A DNA stretch of 64,000 bases. Source: Coccinella septempunctata. Lineage: Eukaryota > Arthropoda > Insecta > Coleoptera > Coccinellidae. Under the pieces are notes generated by a model. That model saw only the letters and a list, made by a program, of their open reading frames with translations. It did not search any database and was not told where the DNA came from. The DNA lies in contig NC_058193.1 in the NCBI RefSeq assembly GCF_907165205.1, positions 434,001 through 498,000 on the forward strand, written 5' to 3'. A program made the position numbers and the translations under genes. Below, piece by piece: positions 11,257 to 21,772 of the stretch. Position 1 is the first letter of the stretch; the number at the start of each line of letters is the position of its first letter.

Positions 11257-12020
11257 AAATCCAAAATTATGAGAAGAAAACTGAAAGGAATAAAAATCAT
11301 TTCATAGAACTGTGACGGAATTGAAGCGAGGAAAGACGAATTGACTGCTATTGCAGATGAGAAAAATCCTGGTATAATTTAACTTCAGGAAACGAAACTC
11401 AAAGAAAGCAAAAATCTAAAAATGAGAAACTATATAACATATAGAAGAGACCGAAACAACAAAGAGGGAGAGGATATTGTGCATCACCCAATACCAATAA
11501 AAGACAATGAACCTACGGCCGAAACTGTTGGCATCGAAATTAAAAGAAGAAACAACGAAATAATTCATCATTAAACAAGGAAGCAAAATACTAATCTCCG
11601 TAGACCTCAATGCAAGAAACACGGAATCGAAATGCAAGGCAACCAACCAAAGAGGAAAAACACTAGCAGGATACACAGAGAACAGAAATATCCAAGTTCT
11701 CGCACCGGACGAAGAAACGCACTTTCATAGAGGAAAAGGCGATATTCTAGATATTGCCCTGAATAAAAATATAAGCGACAACATAAATTTGGAAGTCGAA
11801 TCCACAACAAACCATCACCCCGTAGTAATCACCATAGGAAAATAAGACACCAAGAAAAAGAAGACTATACACAACCGGGAAGAATTCAAGAAAACTGCAG
11901 AAAAACTCACAAAATCAAGGAAGATCACTAATGGAGAAGAGCTAGAACAGGAAGTAGCAGACCTAGAGGAAATCATAAAAACCTCGATCAAGGAATCAAC
12001 TACAGACATTGTATTCTGAT
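11257..12020 (+). pseudogene. LINE ORF2 endonuclease domain, degenerate
   Basis: Follows the ORF1 stop closely. In shifted frames it reads the start of an APE-type endonuclease (CDGIEARKDEL, LQETKLKESKNLK), then VDLNARNT, GDILDIALN and HHPVVIT, the last resembling the SDHxPI catalytic end motif. Multiple stops and frameshifts are present. Only the endonuclease region remains; the RT is absent from this copy. Confidence 0.65.
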
Positions 12021-12657
12021 TAACGTGTGACATTTTCAGGATGAAACGATATTCACTGGGCCGACCGTTGCTATTCAAAGAGCCTCCCTCACCGGCAATG
12101 AGCATCTCATCAACCCTCAGTCTGTGGGCAGACTGGGAGGTGCCAGATGGGAATGCCAGAAAAGAAGCCGGTACGAACAACGAATCGCCTGCCACCAGGA
12201 CCGTGGGGATCTGTGGACTTCAGGTCTACCTGGGGTTGGGTCCCCACATCTGCTAGCGGTGTGGCGACGAAGGCCACCGCAGGGAGCAAGAATAAAATTT
12301 TGCTCCAGGTGCGGCTGAGTGGAGGTCCTGTAGAGGGAATGTTGCGGCCGAACCAATGTCCGCGATAGAAGAGCCCCCTTATTCCCCGGCAGTGGGCCAG
12401 GACCCGCCAGCCTGCCTAAAACCGCCTCAGGACCGGCCGTACCGCCAAGGAGCAGGGCAGAGGCTATACTGCCGGACCTCCGATTGAGACCCGCCGTACA
12501 CCGTTGCCGCCCCCACCGTCTCCAACACTTACACCGAAAGAGAAGGTGAAATTAGACTGAAAGAGAATACCTGGTCAAAGTCTATAACCTGATGATGCCG
12601 AGAGCTGAGACATGTTGTTACAGTGATAATCAATAGATGAAGCAATAAATTCAGTGA
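12021..12657. other. GC-rich island of unknown origin
   Basis: Between about 12050 and 12560 base composition jumps well above the AT-rich surroundings, with CGCC/GGAC-rich text and overlapping short frames in several phases. No frame has a recognisable domain. Such islands are often 5' untranslated regions of non-LTR elements, but nothing here proves it. Confidence 0.35.
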
Positions 12658-12957
12658 GGAATAAGACTTTTTCTTTTTATCCTTCATATTTACCCACCTC
12701 ACTATGGATTTCCGTCAAGTAAATTATCGTTAACTAGATCACGATACCAGAAAATAGTTCCGAGTTAAATATCCCCGCAGCTTTTGTTTGTTCACGGGCT
12801 GCAACCGAAAATAATCCTACACCGATAAACACAGAAAGATTGGAAGAAAAATGAAACGCAGATGGCAGAAGGGGATGTGACGTGGCAGATTTTGCTTCGC
12901 CACAAAAGAAGATTTCTTCACCGATATTTGCATATTGATGCCAATTAAATAACCGTG

Positions 12958-13445
12958 TCATTCAACTCTATCCAATGAGAAATGAGTTTGGCACTCTGGA
13001 ACTCTTTGCGACCTGCTCGGCCTTAGGAAGTATTTCCTAATAAGGGACTTGTTCCTTGTGTCATAATGATGTATGTCAGATTGTTTAAGATATTCATCTC
13101 TATATTTATGGATATAAATCGAGTTGTCAAAAATGAAAAGAAAAGGGAACGTTAATATACCAAATTCTTTGAAGGTAATCTTACAGCAGTCACGGCAGCC
13201 TAAACCTCCCAGAATTCTGACAGCTCGTCTCTGCAACCTGAAGATATTCTCACGGGAAGAGCAGCCACCCCATAGTAGGATGACATACCCCAGATGAGTC
13301 TCAACCAGAGCGAAATACACCGAAAGCAGCACGTCTCGAGATAGGGAGATAGCCTTCTCAGAGCAAAAATGTTCCGATCCAGTCTCAACTGGTGTTCCTT
13401 AACATGTTTCTTCCACGTGAGTGCCGCATCCACATTAACACCCAC
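12958..13445 (-). pseudogene. LINE ORF2 C-terminal fragment
   Basis: Minus-strand frames 13445-13330 and 13332-12958 join by a frameshift. They carry VNVDAALTWKKHVKEH, an alpha-helical LRLDRNIFALRRLSPYL, then YFALVETHLGYVILLWGG and FRLQRRAVRIL. This is the region after the RT palm in jockey- or CR1-like LINEs. The fragment is isolated and probably a 5'-truncated insertion. Flanking DNA 12660-12957 shows nothing codable. Confidence 0.65.
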
Positions 13446-13620
13446 AGACCTAACGACTTCGGCGCCTCTAGCCTTTCACTACCTTACAATAGCACACACA
13501 AGAAGTATCTTTAATACTTCTTCGTGCTATCTGATTCTATAGTTTATTGGTAAAATATGTAGTGCAACTTAACCTAAACTTTTTTCTTTCCTTACTAATA
13601 AACTTTGTTACATTTACCTA

Positions 13621-14359
13621 TACCGGGTGTCCCAGAGCTTTTAGGCCAGCAGATATCTCAGTTACCTGCGGAAAAAAAAATTGAAAAAAATACTTGTCGT
13701 AGGAGACCATACGCTCTTTCATGCAGCATAGCAAAATCCACCCCCTGACAAACAACCCCCGAGAAACCACCCCTAACTTTTGTTTTTCAAATGGCACCCC
13801 CATGTTTGTTTGGCTTCAACTGACAGCTCTTTTTAATTCTCAATCAATGATATATCATAATATGTAGTTGTAAAGATAGTCACTCGATAAAATTGAATTC
13901 GTTAGTGGGACTGATCGAATTAGTCCACATTGTAGAGACAAGAAAAAGTGGATGTTGAAAAAAAAGAGTCAATAAAATGTTAGAACTTTTTGTTTATTAT
14001 AATTTATGTTATAAAACATTTTCTTTAGTATAATGTTGCAGTAACAATACAGCTGAGCGTATAAATTTGTATTTCATTTGTATTTTTATTTTCCATAATT
14101 CTGCATGCCATTCTAGCTACCATGATACATCATTGAATGAGAAATGAAAAAAACTGTAAGTTGAAGCACAACAAACATGGGGGTGCCATTTGAAAAACAA
14201 AAGTTAGGGGTGGTTTCTCGGGGGTTGTTTGTCAGGGGGTGGATTTTGCTATGCTGCATGAAAGAGCGTATGGTCTCCTACGACAAGTATTTTTTTCAAT
14301 TTTTTTTTCAGCAGGTAACTGAGATATTTGCTGGCCTAAAAGCTCTGGGACACCCGGTA
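13621..14359. mobile_element. 739-bp MITE with ~190-bp inverted repeats, TA target
   Basis: Left arm starts TACCGGGTGTCCCAGAGCTT at 13621; its reverse complement ends at 14359. The arms match over about 190 bp with very few differences. TA dinucleotides flank both ends (13619-13620 and 14360-14361). The interior is AT-rich and non-coding. The identical short frames found in both arms are by-products of the inverted repeat. The TA duplication suggests mobilisation by a Tc1/mariner-type transposase. Confidence 0.85.
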
Positions 14360-14487
14360 TATAATAGAGTCCGAAAATAAAAACCTGCATTTACAATTGG
14401 AAAGTTGAGCTTTAAATTATGTATTTATTATTGAGTATTTAAAGTTAAGGTAATATCAGCTTTATTTGTTGGAAATCTCTTTAATTT

Positions 14488-14529
14488 ACATCGACGTTTC
14501 GACGCTTCACGCCGTCTTCCTCAGGATGC
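14488..14529 (-). ncRNA. Possible hammerhead ribozyme (Penelope-type)
   Basis: The minus strand reads GCATC-CTGAGGA-AGACGGCGTGAAGCGTC-GAAA-CGTC-GATGT. This matches the hammerhead core CUGANGA and GAAA. Stem I can form between GCATC and GATGT, stem II between GACG and CGTC, and a minimal self-complementary ACGT could act as helix III in a dimer, with cleavage after GTC. Minimal hammerheads of this kind are known from termini of Penelope-like elements. One unpaired A follows CUGANGA, and no adjacent Penelope coding region is visible, so it may be an orphan terminus. Confidence 0.45.
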
Positions 14530-14947
14530 TGTGAAAGTTAACATTAATAAAAATAAACAATAAAAACGAACAACACGACTCACCAAAATTGTGTGACATA
14601 AAACAAAGCATACATTAATTTGAAACCAACAACACATATAACATTTCTTACCATGGTACATCGGAAAAACCAAAGATGTTACATACCAAGATAAAGCATA
14701 GTGATAGAGAAAACTATATAGATAGAGAGATAGCTATATGTTTATATTTTCATCAAATCCAAAACAATAAACCACATACAACGATTGCTTGAAAGAATCG
14801 TGTTTTCCGAAGCTATCCGAATGATACCGAATTGGAATGGTCGACATGTTTACATATTATTTAATCTAAATAAGCAGACGTTGTTATTACGCGATTTATG
14901 TGAGAATGTTGGTAGACAATGATTATTTGGGACGATAAACTGCAAAA

Positions 14948-15819
14948 ATGGTGAATTGCTGTGTGTTTTGCAACAAAATCGGCAGTTAAGGCAGTGGGAA
15001 ATCCATGCACTGGTAAGAAAACAATAACAAACGTTATATTTCCATAGGCGTAGCTTGGGACTTGGCTCTTTTCATTAGTATTGTTTAACACATCACCAAA
15101 GAATTTTTCCTCTCATTAGAATGCCTAGTGATAGTGCTCGAAAAAGATTGTGGATGGACCAGTTAAAACTGAAAATTACAAAATCTTCCAAATGGGTATA
15201 TGTTTGCTCCGACCATTTCTATGATGAAGATTTCATCCTTACAGTCCCTGGCCATATTATTAGACGCATTGATTCGATGCAAAATCTCAATATTGAATTA
15301 TTAAATTGAATGTATATGTTACATATACTTCATCTGTAAATGGTTTTCACATATAATATATCATATTCAATAGAAAATATTGATTTTTTGATGATTAAAC
15401 ATGAAATTCTAATATTTTACTGAGCCACCCTGTGTAGCTATGAGAGCTTCATACTTCAATGAAGAATTGTTCGGTTTGCTGCATTCGAGGATAATGATTT
15501 CATATGTGGATTATCGAAATAACGTCCGAACCTGCAGAATGCAAGACGTCCACTGAAAGACATAGTACTGATTCATACTTAAGTACTAATACTACAACAT
15601 CAAAAATAAATGCCAAATAGAACAATTTAAGGAGAGTCGTAGATAAAACTGACATTCTGTGGAAATGAAATTCAAATATTCTGCTTTTTCCTCGGGCAAT
15701 ACCAGTAAATATAAAAAAAAATCCTCAGTGCGTCTAATAAACTGGCCAGGGACTGTATATTAGAAAAAAAAAGTTTGAAAACTGAAGCTATTCCATCCAA
15801 GATTCCATCGCCTGATCCT
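14948..15819 (+). pseudogene. THAP-domain gene fragment split by a MITE
   Basis: Exon 1 (14948-15012) starts MVNCCVFCNKIGS, contains an in-frame stop and ends at a GTAAG donor. Exon 2 begins after TCTCATTAG (15119) with SARKRLWMDQLKL and WVYVCSDHFYDEDF, the Trp and C-x2-H signature of a THAP zinc finger. At 15241 a MITE interrupts the frame; on its far side (15758-15819) a plausible THAP end (SLKTEAIPSKIPSPDP) leads into a GTGAGT donor. THAP domains bind DNA and occur in P-element-like transposases and host factors. The stop and the insertion make this copy dead. Confidence 0.6.
15242..15755. mobile_element. 514-bp Tc1-like MITE inserted in the THAP exon
   Basis: Left end CAGTCCCTGGCCATATTATT (15242) and right end, reverse complemented, CAGTCCCTGGCCAGTTTATT (from 15755). 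TA flanks both ends (15240-15241, 15756-15757). The inverted repeats are about 34 bp and include TTAGACGCA. This terminal sequence is typical of Tc1-like transposons. No transposase inside. Confidence 0.8.
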
Positions 15820-15985
15820 GGTGAGTGTACTGAATATTTTCAATGTATCAAGTAAAATCGATAATTTAAATAATGTTACTATAAAGAATCTTGGTTAATA
15901 AGAACACTAATATCTAATGTTTTGATTTCAGTTCAAGTAACACATTATCAGCTTCAGACAAAAGGCCTATGACTCCCAGGACTCA

Positions 15986-16294
15986 TCAGATTTTGGTAGA
16001 GTTCTCAAAACTTAGTGGTTCGGAATTATCGAAAACTTCAGATACATAATGATTCCAAGCCTTAGAAGAAAAATTGTTGGCTTTTACCCTATTTAATATA
16101 CGTAGAGCTAGTGTGGACTGTATTTTTAGAGATGTTGCGAAAGCAGACACAAGTACAGATTTCAAATCAGTAAGAGACTGAACATAAAATGTCTTACCGA
16201 CAGCCAATGGTGTTGGGGGCTTCCTTGAACTTGCAGGCCGGAAGGGATCCCTCAAATATGACCAGTCACTTTCCATACACTTGACACTGAACAA
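15986..16294 (-). other. Unrecognised 102-codon frame
   Basis: Open minus-strand frame near the THAP remnant. It is rich in Ser, Leu and Asn, with no motif I can identify. It could be a piece of the same element or chance. Low confidence that it is coding. Confidence 0.2.
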
Positions 16295-17503
16295 ATTCTG
16301 AATGCTTCAATTTCAATTGAAGCTAACTAACTCTAAGGCACTGTCTCTATCAGTTACTAACAATTTGTTCAGATGAATGCGATTTTCACACAAGTTAAAC
16401 GAAAAATATCGAATAAGCGAAATCACTGTTTGATTTATCAAAAAATGCGGAAAATACAATAACTATCGAAATGCACTGGTGCAGTTTCTTAAGACAACTG
16501 TTCTTTTTACAGTTCAACACCACAAAAAAGGGTTTAATTACATATGGATGCGTGTTTTTCCAAAATGAGACATTTATAGTTCAGCAACTCACATTGCGAA
16601 AAACTGCATTATGGGTTGCGGACACAACAAAAATACTACATTACAAAAGGTTGGTCAAACGGGAGTACAATGGAAACATGAATTATATTCTAAGCAAAAT
16701 TCGATATAAAACTTTGAATTTGTTGAATCTGACATTACTATATGTATATACTATATTATACTATATTATCCTGATTCTCCGTAGGTACCGAAGTAAATAC
16801 CCCTCAGAAGATCCGTGAGCTTGTGCGATTTTAAGCATCGGGAATTCCACTGAAATAAGAAGACAATTCCATGTATCCTATACAACTGAATATGGACAAT
16901 GTTTTTTTAAAAATATCATAGTTGACTTGAAGAGGATATACTTGAAATGATGAACAAAGCTCTCACACACTGAAATGAGCAATTGACTGAAACGATGTGC
17001 TTCATTGGCAGATAATACAAACTATAGAGAAGATATTTTAGGAATGTTACCTTTTTCTTGCATAAGATCAAGCTGTAGGAAAAGGTGCTCCAAAGTCATT
17101 TATTCTATTTCATATTTGAATACAACAAAGTAGTGGTATACAATAATAATTATTTTAAGACTTATGGATTATTTTCTTTCAGAATTGCTATAATTGCACC
17201 AGTCTGTTGATACCCCTCATAAAAGAAACTGCATGTATTTCCTTCATTTTCAAATTTGAAAGTATCTGTCTATTGTAATGTTGTTAAACTTTCAGAATCC
17301 TATTGTTTCGTTTATATATTTTATTTTCCAGATCTATATGTACTAAAAATAATTGATAATTTTTATCTTGTAATAGTGTGGTACTCACCACATATTCAAT
17401 TGTGCAATATGGTTGAAAACAAAATAATACTCGATTCAAGTTCAGCAATGAATCAACTAATGACGAAGAAGACGAAAGAATTATGCTTTCTAATTAGTCC
17501 CTC
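16295..17503. other. AT-rich stretch with no supported gene
   Basis: About 1.2 kb of AT-rich DNA up to the piggyBac element. The plus-strand frames 16471-16818 and 17256-17507 have low-complexity composition and no domain. Confidence 0.5.
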
Positions 17504-17507
17504 TTAA

Positions 17508-18985
17508 CCCTCAACTGCTATCGTCATTTCATATAACGATTCTTATATGGTGGGGTAAATTCTGACCCCAAAACTTTGAACTATGTCAACCCATGAAAAT
17601 TGTCTATATTTGATAGTTTTTTGTTTATTGAGTGAAGTTCAAAGTTTGCTGAAGTGAAATAAACAATTATTCGTCAAATAATTTGAACATTTCGAAAAAA
17701 ACAATGATTATTCAAATAATAAAAAAAAAATTGCTGCAATGTAAGGTTTCATTTACAGCTATCCTCTACAACATTATTGATTTCTTTGGTAAAAACTATT
17801 GCTGGAGTTCAGCTTATGAGGAGTAAGATTAGTACTGAAAAGTAAAAAAATGGCATTATATTGCATTAAGAAAAAACTGCCGCCTACCTTTTGGGGATCA
17901 AAATTTCGGATGCTCTAAAATACCATGTCACTCTTGTTACGTATTGCACTCAATGCAATACGTTTTTTGTGTTGAGTGTTCTTTACAGACACTTCTTTGG
18001 CAGGTGCAGCATACACTTGTGCATTTTCTATCGAGTTTTCGGGGACAAATGTAGCATCTCTGACGTTTCCGCGACTGATTTGGACGTTTTGACTGATGAC
18101 TTTCCTCATCTTTTCCTAAGCAATAATTGATGATGAATCGCAGATCTCTCGATAAGTTTGGAAGTGTGCTCCTATATTTGAGGTGCTCTTCAATCAATTC
18201 TTTTCCAAGATGTTTTATGAAATCAGCACGAGCTACTTTTTCGTGTGGATTGGCTCCTTTGTGTAAAATGTGACTATTGACTGTAGCAATATCCATCATG
18301 GCAAACCATATAGCTAACGGCCAACGACGGCATCGTCTTTCTGTCCTATAAAGTGCACATTTTTGGTCGAGAGCATCGACACCTCCCTTGGTTGCATTGT
18401 AGAATAGAATCATTTCGGGTTTTCCAGATTCATCATCTAGGCTGCTGTCATGGTTTTGGACCACTTGAAATTATTTTTTCCATAAAAGTAATTTGTATTT
18501 CGACTATGTGTCTCAATATTGTCTTCGGATTCTGTCTCAGAAATATTCGAATCAGTATCATGAATGCTATGTTGACTTTCTGCGTCGCTCATACTGTCAT
18601 CCTCATGAAAAATTTCTTCATCACTATGAAAATCCGTATCCAATTCGCTCAAATAAGACATGACCTGCTCAGCATTCATGAGTTTTCCTTCTACCACTAT
18701 ACTATCTGAATTTGCCATCTTCAATTATGAAGAAGTAATTTTTCAATATATCAAGAAGCGCGAAATTTTTCGCGTGAGTACTGTGGTGGGGTACAAACTG
18801 ACCCCAAGACAATCAGATCGCGAAAACTAGTGCAGTCGAGAATAAGATGCATTCACTATCTGCACAGGCACAGTGAGTACTGAGAATACCTAGAGGCGGA
18901 AGAATCTACAGCGATGCGTTCATACGATTATACACGATTAATGACGAGTGGGGTCAAATTTGACCCCAACGATAGCAGTTGAGGG
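17508..18985. mobile_element. Non-autonomous piggyBac element, 1478 bp
   Basis: Flanked by TTAA at 17504-17507 and 18986-18989, the piggyBac target duplication. Terminal inverted repeat is CCCTCAACTGCTATCGT on the left and its complement on the right. Just inside both ends lie copies of GGGGT...GACCCC (17553-17572, 18953-18966, and another near 18785), likely transposase contact sites. The internal gene is deleted in the middle. Confidence 0.93.
17937..18724 (-). pseudogene. piggyBac transposase with deleted catalytic core
   Basis: The N-terminal part (18724 to about 18460) is acidic, as usual for piggyBac transposases (SDEEIFHEDDSMSDAES). Near 18450-18464 it jumps out of frame into the C-terminal third: DDESGKPEMILFYNATKGGV with the third catalytic Asp just after, then RRCRRWPLAIWFAMMD. 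It ends in the cysteine-rich domain (CYICPRKLDRKCTSVCCTC) that binds the terminal repeat. The segment with the first two catalytic Asp residues is missing, so the product cannot transpose, but the termini remain mobilisable. Length is about 260 codons against about 600 in full-length relatives. Confidence 0.88.
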
Positions 18986-19336
18986 TTAAATACCTTCTGT
19001 GACAATAATCTCGCGAAGAGCTATAAACTGACACCATTCTCGTTGCAAGGAATATGAATATTTGGAACCGCTTGTATCCATAATTATTTTGTTTGCACTG
19101 AGCATTAATTATATAAGCGTTCCTTCTTTTGGAAAATTTTGCATATTTAAAAATAATACAACAAACCTCGTTGATATATTTTTTTATCCGGTTTTTAATG
19201 TAATATGGATAACGCTTCTTATTCAATTTTCCCATTGGAAATAAAAATTCCCATAATTCAGGTTTTATTTTAAAGCATCCCTCCATATATGAACAAAGAT
19301 TTTTTTTCCCTGGACATATCTAAACACATTTGTTCG

Positions 19337-19640
19337 CTATTTCTGAGCATTCGTAGGTAAAATTTGCGGATTATCACCGATACCTGATAGATTAACAATT
19401 TCTTCTGGAATTCTTATTTCATTTGGTGTCATGTCATGCTTTAACAGTTTTCTGGGCTCGGGATTTTCATCATCATATTCTTTTGGGACATCGGAAGTTG
19501 GGGAGCAATTAATGCAATCATCTTCGTTGGGTTGATCAGCGTTGAGAAATCTCCATATTTTGGCATTTCCTTCAGTATGAAAACATTTGTGGTAACTACT
19601 TGAGTTAGGAACAATATTTTTCCTACTAGCGTGAATGAAA
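19337..19640 (-). other. Unrecognised Cys/His-containing reading fragment
   Basis: A minus-strand frame open for about 100 codons and lacking an early ATG. It reads YHKCFHTEGNAKIWRFLNAD, an acidic stretch, then RIPEEIVNLSGIGDNPQI and a stop at 19337-19339. Composition looks protein-like rather than random. I do not recognise the family. It may belong with the YqaJ-like fragment on the same strand upstream. Confidence 0.35.
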
Positions 19641-19795
19641 CAATTTTATTCTTTATTTCCCGGTAGACTCATCGTCTTGAAACCTTAGAACATATCTATG
19701 TTCTAAGCTTGAAACTGACGTTATAAGAGAAACGTTTGAATTTTATGATTGGCGCATAGAAACATGGCAAAATTTTTTGATTGATGCGCGCGGAA

Positions 19796-19831
19796 AAAAA
19801 GCCCTGCTATTCACTGAGGCAGGGCTTTTTG
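19796..19831. repeat. Hairpin GCCCTGC/GCAGGGC with T run
   Basis: AAAAGCCCTGC, a 12-base loop, then GCAGGGCTTTTT. It looks like a bacterial intrinsic terminator, but the context is eukaryotic and no gene ends here. Listed as an inverted repeat only. Another interrupted inverted repeat (AAAGTATTACTTCC / GGAAAGTAATACTTT) follows at about 19845-19890. Confidence 0.6.
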
Positions 19832-20177
19832 CATGACTTTGGAAAAGTATTACTTCCCAAACGTGCTTTCGGAAAGTAATACTTTCGAAACGCTAGTAGG
19901 AAAATAATTTATCAAATATATTATATGATTCCTCCTACAATCTATGTACAGTGATAACTGAGGAGTATCTCTCCTGTAGGAGTAATTTTGAATAATGGGA
20001 AAAACTAAGACATCATCTTGAATATTAAATGACTTTATTGAAGGATCTGCTTCCCCTTCAGCATATAAAAAAAATCTTGTTGCAAACATGCAACCTTTAA
20101 TCTGATATAAATTTATTCGACCTTTGACACCCGACAAAATTTTAAAATCAAGCGAAAGAAGAGAAAAATGCTATGTG

Positions 20178-20658
20178 CTATCTACTTCCGATATCTTTAT
20201 AATAAGAGGCATTCGAAACTAATCCGTTAGGTAAAATTTGTAATTGACCTCCCGATTTCCATGTAAGATTTGTTAACTCAGTCACGGCACCAGCAAGGAT
20301 TGGCAGCAGGACAAAACTGAAGAAATTTTCAATTTTAGGTAGCATTTTTCTCCAGCAAAGTTTATCCCTATAAATTCTTTCTACTTTAATCCCGTGAAAA
20401 GTGAAAATAACGAGATCGCACCAATCCCTATCTATAATTTCGAAAAGACCCTGGATTTGATAATAAAAATTATGCGTCTTTGACAGATTTCCCGATGTTT
20501 TCTTCAAAATTTTATTAAACCTTTTTTGGACGCAATATTCGGATTTAAATTTCGACAGGTGTATGGACATTTAACTTCCACTATACCGTCATCAGCAACT
20601 ACACCTTCTGGCGATCCTCCAATGGATTGATAGGTATGATGAACATGCAAGCCAGTCG
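20178..20658 (-). pseudogene. YqaJ-like exonuclease domain fragment
   Basis: Minus-strand reading begins abruptly at the EnSpm (a) boundary (20658) with GLHVHHTYQSIGGSPEGVVA, then DDGIVEVKCPYTCR. After a frameshift in 20504-20570 it continues as FYYQIQGLFEIIDRDWCDLV and LLPILAG. The S-P-D/E-G, E-V-K and Y-x-Q-x-Q-G pattern is the nuclease core of YqaJ-like (lambda exonuclease-fold) proteins that insect transposons often carry. The upstream half was cut off by the EnSpm insertion. A different fragment of such a domain lies at 43060-43384. Confidence 0.65.
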
Positions 20659-21034
20659 CACCGAGAAAAAAAATTGAATACGACAAATAGAAATTGTGAC
20701 TTGCTATAGGCACAAAGAACTTTTTTTATTTGCTACAAATATACGTGTTTTCTGACACAAAGTAACTTATCATAAGTAAGCAAAGGTACTTGCAGTTCGT
20801 ATTTCATTTTTATTCAGAATAACTGACTTCATTCACCTGATCCAAGTATCATGTGTTACTTGATAGGATATTGAGCTCATTTACTGCAACTAAAAAAGTT
20901 GTTCGGTGCAAATAACAGTTTAATGTAGTCCAAGTATATTTGTCACTTGAAGTTAGTGAGAACCTATGTCTGTAACACGTAACTTTTTTACTCAAATCTC
21001 AAATTGTTTGTGATGATAATTAACTTTTTTGTTC

Positions 21035-21175
21035 GCGATAAGAGTCACTATTACTTACCGTAAGTACACACGGTCACTATCGTGAGTACACAGTTATACT
21101 TATCATAAGTACACAACATCATCTATTATAAGATACACTGTTACTCACCTCAAGTACAAATTGATACATACTTCC
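21035..21175. repeat. Subterminal iterated palindromic motif array
   Basis: Degenerate repeats of TTACTTATCATAAGTACACA, each a palindrome of the form TACTTAYSRTAAGTA. At least four occur in a row (ACTTACCGTAAGT, ACTATCGTGAGT, ACTTATCATAAGT, ACTCACCTCAAGT), with related AAGTAACTTATCATAAGT near 20759. Probably transposase binding sites of the surrounding element. Confidence 0.6.
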
Positions 21176-21772
21176 AGTATTTTTTTTAGTGCTTATAGGG
21201 TGAAAGCTTTATTAATTTCACTCCCTTATTTTCTTGTATATTTGTAGTTGTATATTTGAAATCGCTATCATATTTTTGCAACGTATATTCAATAAAATCA
21301 ATCGAGAAAGGTGTATCTCTATATACCATCTGAGATAATGAAAAAGAAAATTATAAATGGTAGGAATATTAATACAGCGATCACTCTTGGAGTAAAAAAC
21401 GATTAAGGAAGTAGTAGAACCTCACCAATCAAATACTATACTTTTTTAACATTATATATTTTTTTGAATGCTATAGCCCTTTGAGTGGATATTGATGTTT
21501 GCCTATTTATTTTCGTATACAAAGCAAACTTCATGACTCATATAAATATATGGGAAAGTGAAAAATGAAAAATAAAAATAACAATTCAATTCTTAAATTT
21601 TTGTATACATTTTTATACAGAAATGTAAATTTCACTGCTAAAGATTGTAATGGCAAATATACGTTAACATTTCATGTAGAAATTGTTATAACATAACATA
21701 AATAACAATCGACCTATATCCTAAGAGTAAAAATCAAATTAATTGTCGAGTAGAAAACAGAAATATAGGTAC

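Noticed and set aside
12041..12368. Overlapping frames in the GC-rich island as genes
   Set aside because: High GC reduces stop codons in all phases; none of the products has a recognisable motif.
13618..14380. Two identical ~60-codon frames facing each other
   Set aside because: Produced by the inverted arms of the 13621-14359 MITE; no domain and no start context.
19796..19831. Rho-independent terminator
   Set aside because: Hairpin plus T run fits the form, but the DNA is eukaryotic and no gene ends there.
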